Assembly: GCF_008121495.1 (NCBI RefSeq)
Contig: NZ_CP043051.1
Coordinates: 3,162,688 to 3,226,687 of the forward strand
DNA: 64,000 nt
Reading direction: 5' to 3'
From: Mediterraneibacter gnavus ATCC 29149
Lineage (GTDB): Bacteria > Bacillota > Clostridia > Lachnospirales > Lachnospiraceae
How positions within the stretch are numbered: the first letter of the stretch is position 1; each line of letters opens with the position of its first letter. The position numbers and the translations under genes are program-made. Below, in pieces: positions 62,742 through 64,000 of the stretch. The notes beneath the pieces were generated by a model. That model was not told the origin of the DNA, ran no database searches, and saw nothing but the letters and a program-made list of their open reading frames with translations.

Positions 62742-63548
62742 CTATTCTGCAGTCTGTCTCGGAATAATAATCTTTCTCGGACATTTTTCTGCACACACAC
62801 CACAGTTTGTACATTTGTCTGCATCAATATGAGCCAGACCGTTCAACACAGTGATCGCACCGGCTTCACAGCTTCTCTCACAAAGCTTACATCCGATACA
62901 GCCCACTTTACAGACGCTCATCAATGCCTTTCCCTTGTCATGGGAGCTGCATTGCACGAATGTCTTCTGCTTATATGGAATCAGCTCAATCAGCTTTTTC
63001 GGACAGGCTTCGATGCATTTTCCACATGCTTTACATGCTTCTTTGTCTACAACCGCAATCCCGTTCTCCACGTGAATGGCATCAAACGGACAGGTCTTCA
63101 CACAGCTTCCGAATCCAAGACATCCATAAGAACATCCTTTTTGTCCTCCGTCCTGCATCAGATTCGCCATCGTACAGTCTTTAATTCCGTAATATTCATA
63201 TACATTTGATGCATTCTCGCAGGTTCCGGCACATTTCACAAATGCAACCTTTCGTTCCTGACTTCCTGCGCTCTGTCCCATGATTGCTCCGATCTTCTCA
63301 GCGACAGGTGCGCCTCCGACCGGACATCCGCCAACTTCGGCTTCTCCCTTTACGATCGCAGCTGCAAGACCGGAACAGCCTGCATATCCACAGCCACCAC
63401 AGTTATTTCCCGGAAGCTCTGCCAGAATGGCTTCTTCTCTTTCATCTACTTCTACTGCAAACTTTTTGCCGGATACTCCAAGAAAGACGCCGATAAACAG
63501 TCCGGTTCCTCCGACAATCGCCGCAGCGATCAAAATTCCTGATATCAT
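62742..63548 (-). CDS. rnfB: Rnf electron-transport complex subunit B
   Basis: A 268-residue RnfB: an N-terminal membrane helix (about 3-25), the NNCGGCGYAGC cluster domain (about 48-58) and several 4Fe-4S ferredoxin motifs (CSYGCLGFGSC, CKACGKCIEACP, CIGCKLCERSC, CTNCGVCAEKCP). RnfB takes electrons from ferredoxin and passes them to the complex, which reduces NAD while pumping sodium or protons. It is the last rnf gene; AGGAGG precedes the ATG. Confidence 0.95.
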   Translation of the reverse strand: MISGILIAAAIVGGTGLFIGVFLGVSGKKFAVEVDEREEAILAELPGNNCGGCGYAGCSGLAAAIVKGEAEVGGCPVGGAPVAEKIGAIMGQSAGSQERKVAFVKCAGTCENASNVYEYYGIKDCTMANLMQDGGQKGCSYGCLGFGSCVKTCPFDAIHVENGIAVVDKEACKACGKCIEACPKKLIELIPYKQKTFVQCSSHDKGKALMSVCKVGCIGCKLCERSCEAGAITVLNGLAHIDADKCTNCGVCAEKCPRKIIIPRQTAE

Positions 63549-63562
63549 CTCTTATGTCCTCC

Positions 63563-64000
63563 TTAAATCAATCCCGAGAATCCGAAAAACGCAATCGCCA
63601 TCAATCCGGCTGTTACCAGCACGATCGGAGTTCCCTGAAAGGATTCCGGAACATCATTGTACTCGATTTTTTCACGGATTCCAGCCATCAGTACGATTGC
63701 AATCAGGAATCCGACTGCTGTTGCAACTCCGTTGACAACGCCCGCACCAATGCTATAAGATTTCTGCACATTTGTCAGTGCAACTCCGAGTACCGCACAG
63801 TTGGTTGTAATCAGAGGCAGGTAAACTCCCAGCGCCTGATACAGCGGCGGCATTGCTTTTTTCAGAAACATTTCTACAAACTGCACCAGTGCCGCAATAA
63901 CAAGGATAAACACAATCGTCTGCAGATATTCGAAATGCAGCGGCACTAAAATAAACTGGTAGATCAGCCCCGTTACAAACGAAGAAATCGTGATAACAAA
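63563..64000 (-). CDS. rnfA: Rnf electron-transport complex subunit A, 5' part outside the window
   Basis: The visible 145 residues read from FVITISSFVTGLIYQFILVPL at the window edge to the C-terminus; conserved parts are EYLQTIVFILVIAALVQFVEM and YQALGVYLPLITTNCAVLGVAL. About 45-50 N-terminal residues lie beyond base 64000. RnfA is a core membrane subunit. The rnfA-rnfB order, 14 bp apart, is normal. Confidence 0.95.
   Translation of the reverse strand, partial: FVITISSFVTGLIYQFILVPLHFEYLQTIVFILVIAALVQFVEMFLKKAMPPLYQALGVYLPLITTNCAVLGVALTNVQKSYSIGAGVVNGVATAVGFLIAIVLMAGIREKIEYNDVPESFQGTPIVLVTAGLMAIAFFGFSGLI

Overview
The window looks like chromosome of an anaerobic, spore-forming Lachnospiraceae-type member of the Clostridia. 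The evidence is an Rnf electron-transport complex with an ApbE flavinyltransferase, a small acid-soluble spore protein, YlbJ and YtfJ sporulation genes, short-form HisG with HisZ, CstA, FakA/Asp23, and purine-rich Shine-Dalgarno sites throughout. No rRNA, tRNA, CRISPR array, transposase or replication origin was recognised. Most genes lie on the minus strand.

Layout. (1) 0.1-3.6 kb: flavodoxin-like protein, CstA carrier, FucO-type alcohol dehydrogenase; a TetR regulator follows at 3.7-4.3 kb. (2) 4.3-9.8 kb: a decayed locus for beta-glucoside use. It holds a GH1 6-phospho-beta-glucosidase (frameshift and truncation), a PTS EIIBCA with an apparent in-frame deletion in EIIC, an old-yellow-enzyme-family flavin oxidoreductase (internal deletion with frameshift, plus an in-frame amber codon), and a divergent Crp/Fnr regulator with two frameshifts. 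(3) 9.9-13.3 kb: an XRE membrane regulator, and an oleate hydratase with an N-terminal membrane anchor under a TetR regulator. (4) 13.4-15.9 kb: a queuosine-salvage operon queK-qrtT-queL behind a candidate preQ1-I riboswitch. (5) 15.9-18.1 kb: YitT, an anchored C39-like protein and a small membrane protein. (6) 18.1-23.3 kb: histidine operon hisZ-G-D-B-(HisF-like)IE, in which the HisA/F-like domain has lost its first catalytic aspartate and hisH/A/F/C are absent. (7) 23.3-53.2 kb: ordinary housekeeping genes (RecU, pseudouridine synthases, YgiQ, RsmF, RsmD, CoaD, SASP, RecG, FakA, L28, FtsW/PBP, U32 peptidase, ZapA, RuvAB, PLD protein, ApbE).

(8) 53.3-62.7 kb is an A/T-richer accessory patchwork. 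Intact genes (CPBP-like, XRE-zinc ribbon, nucleoside phosphorylase, GNATs, cupin, Crp/Fnr, DUF438, DUF1697, MerR) are interleaved with stubs of other genes: 5' pieces of enolase, a YdcF/DUF218 protein, a cupin and possibly a flavodoxin, the 3' half of L-lactate dehydrogenase, and a damaged conjugative-element protein. A shared palindrome, TGTTGCT-N2-AGCAACA, lies at the cupin/crp divergent promoters and upstream of DUF438, at or within 1 bp of the class II activator position for two of the promoters. This points to a small regulon of the local Crp/Fnr protein. (9) 62.7-64.0 kb: the end of an rnf operon (rnfA partial, rnfB).

What stands out: the decayed aglycone-reducing beta-glucoside locus, the repeated operator around DUF438, the riboswitch-queKTL operon, the fused inactive HisF domain, and the gene-stub patchwork at 56-60.5 kb.
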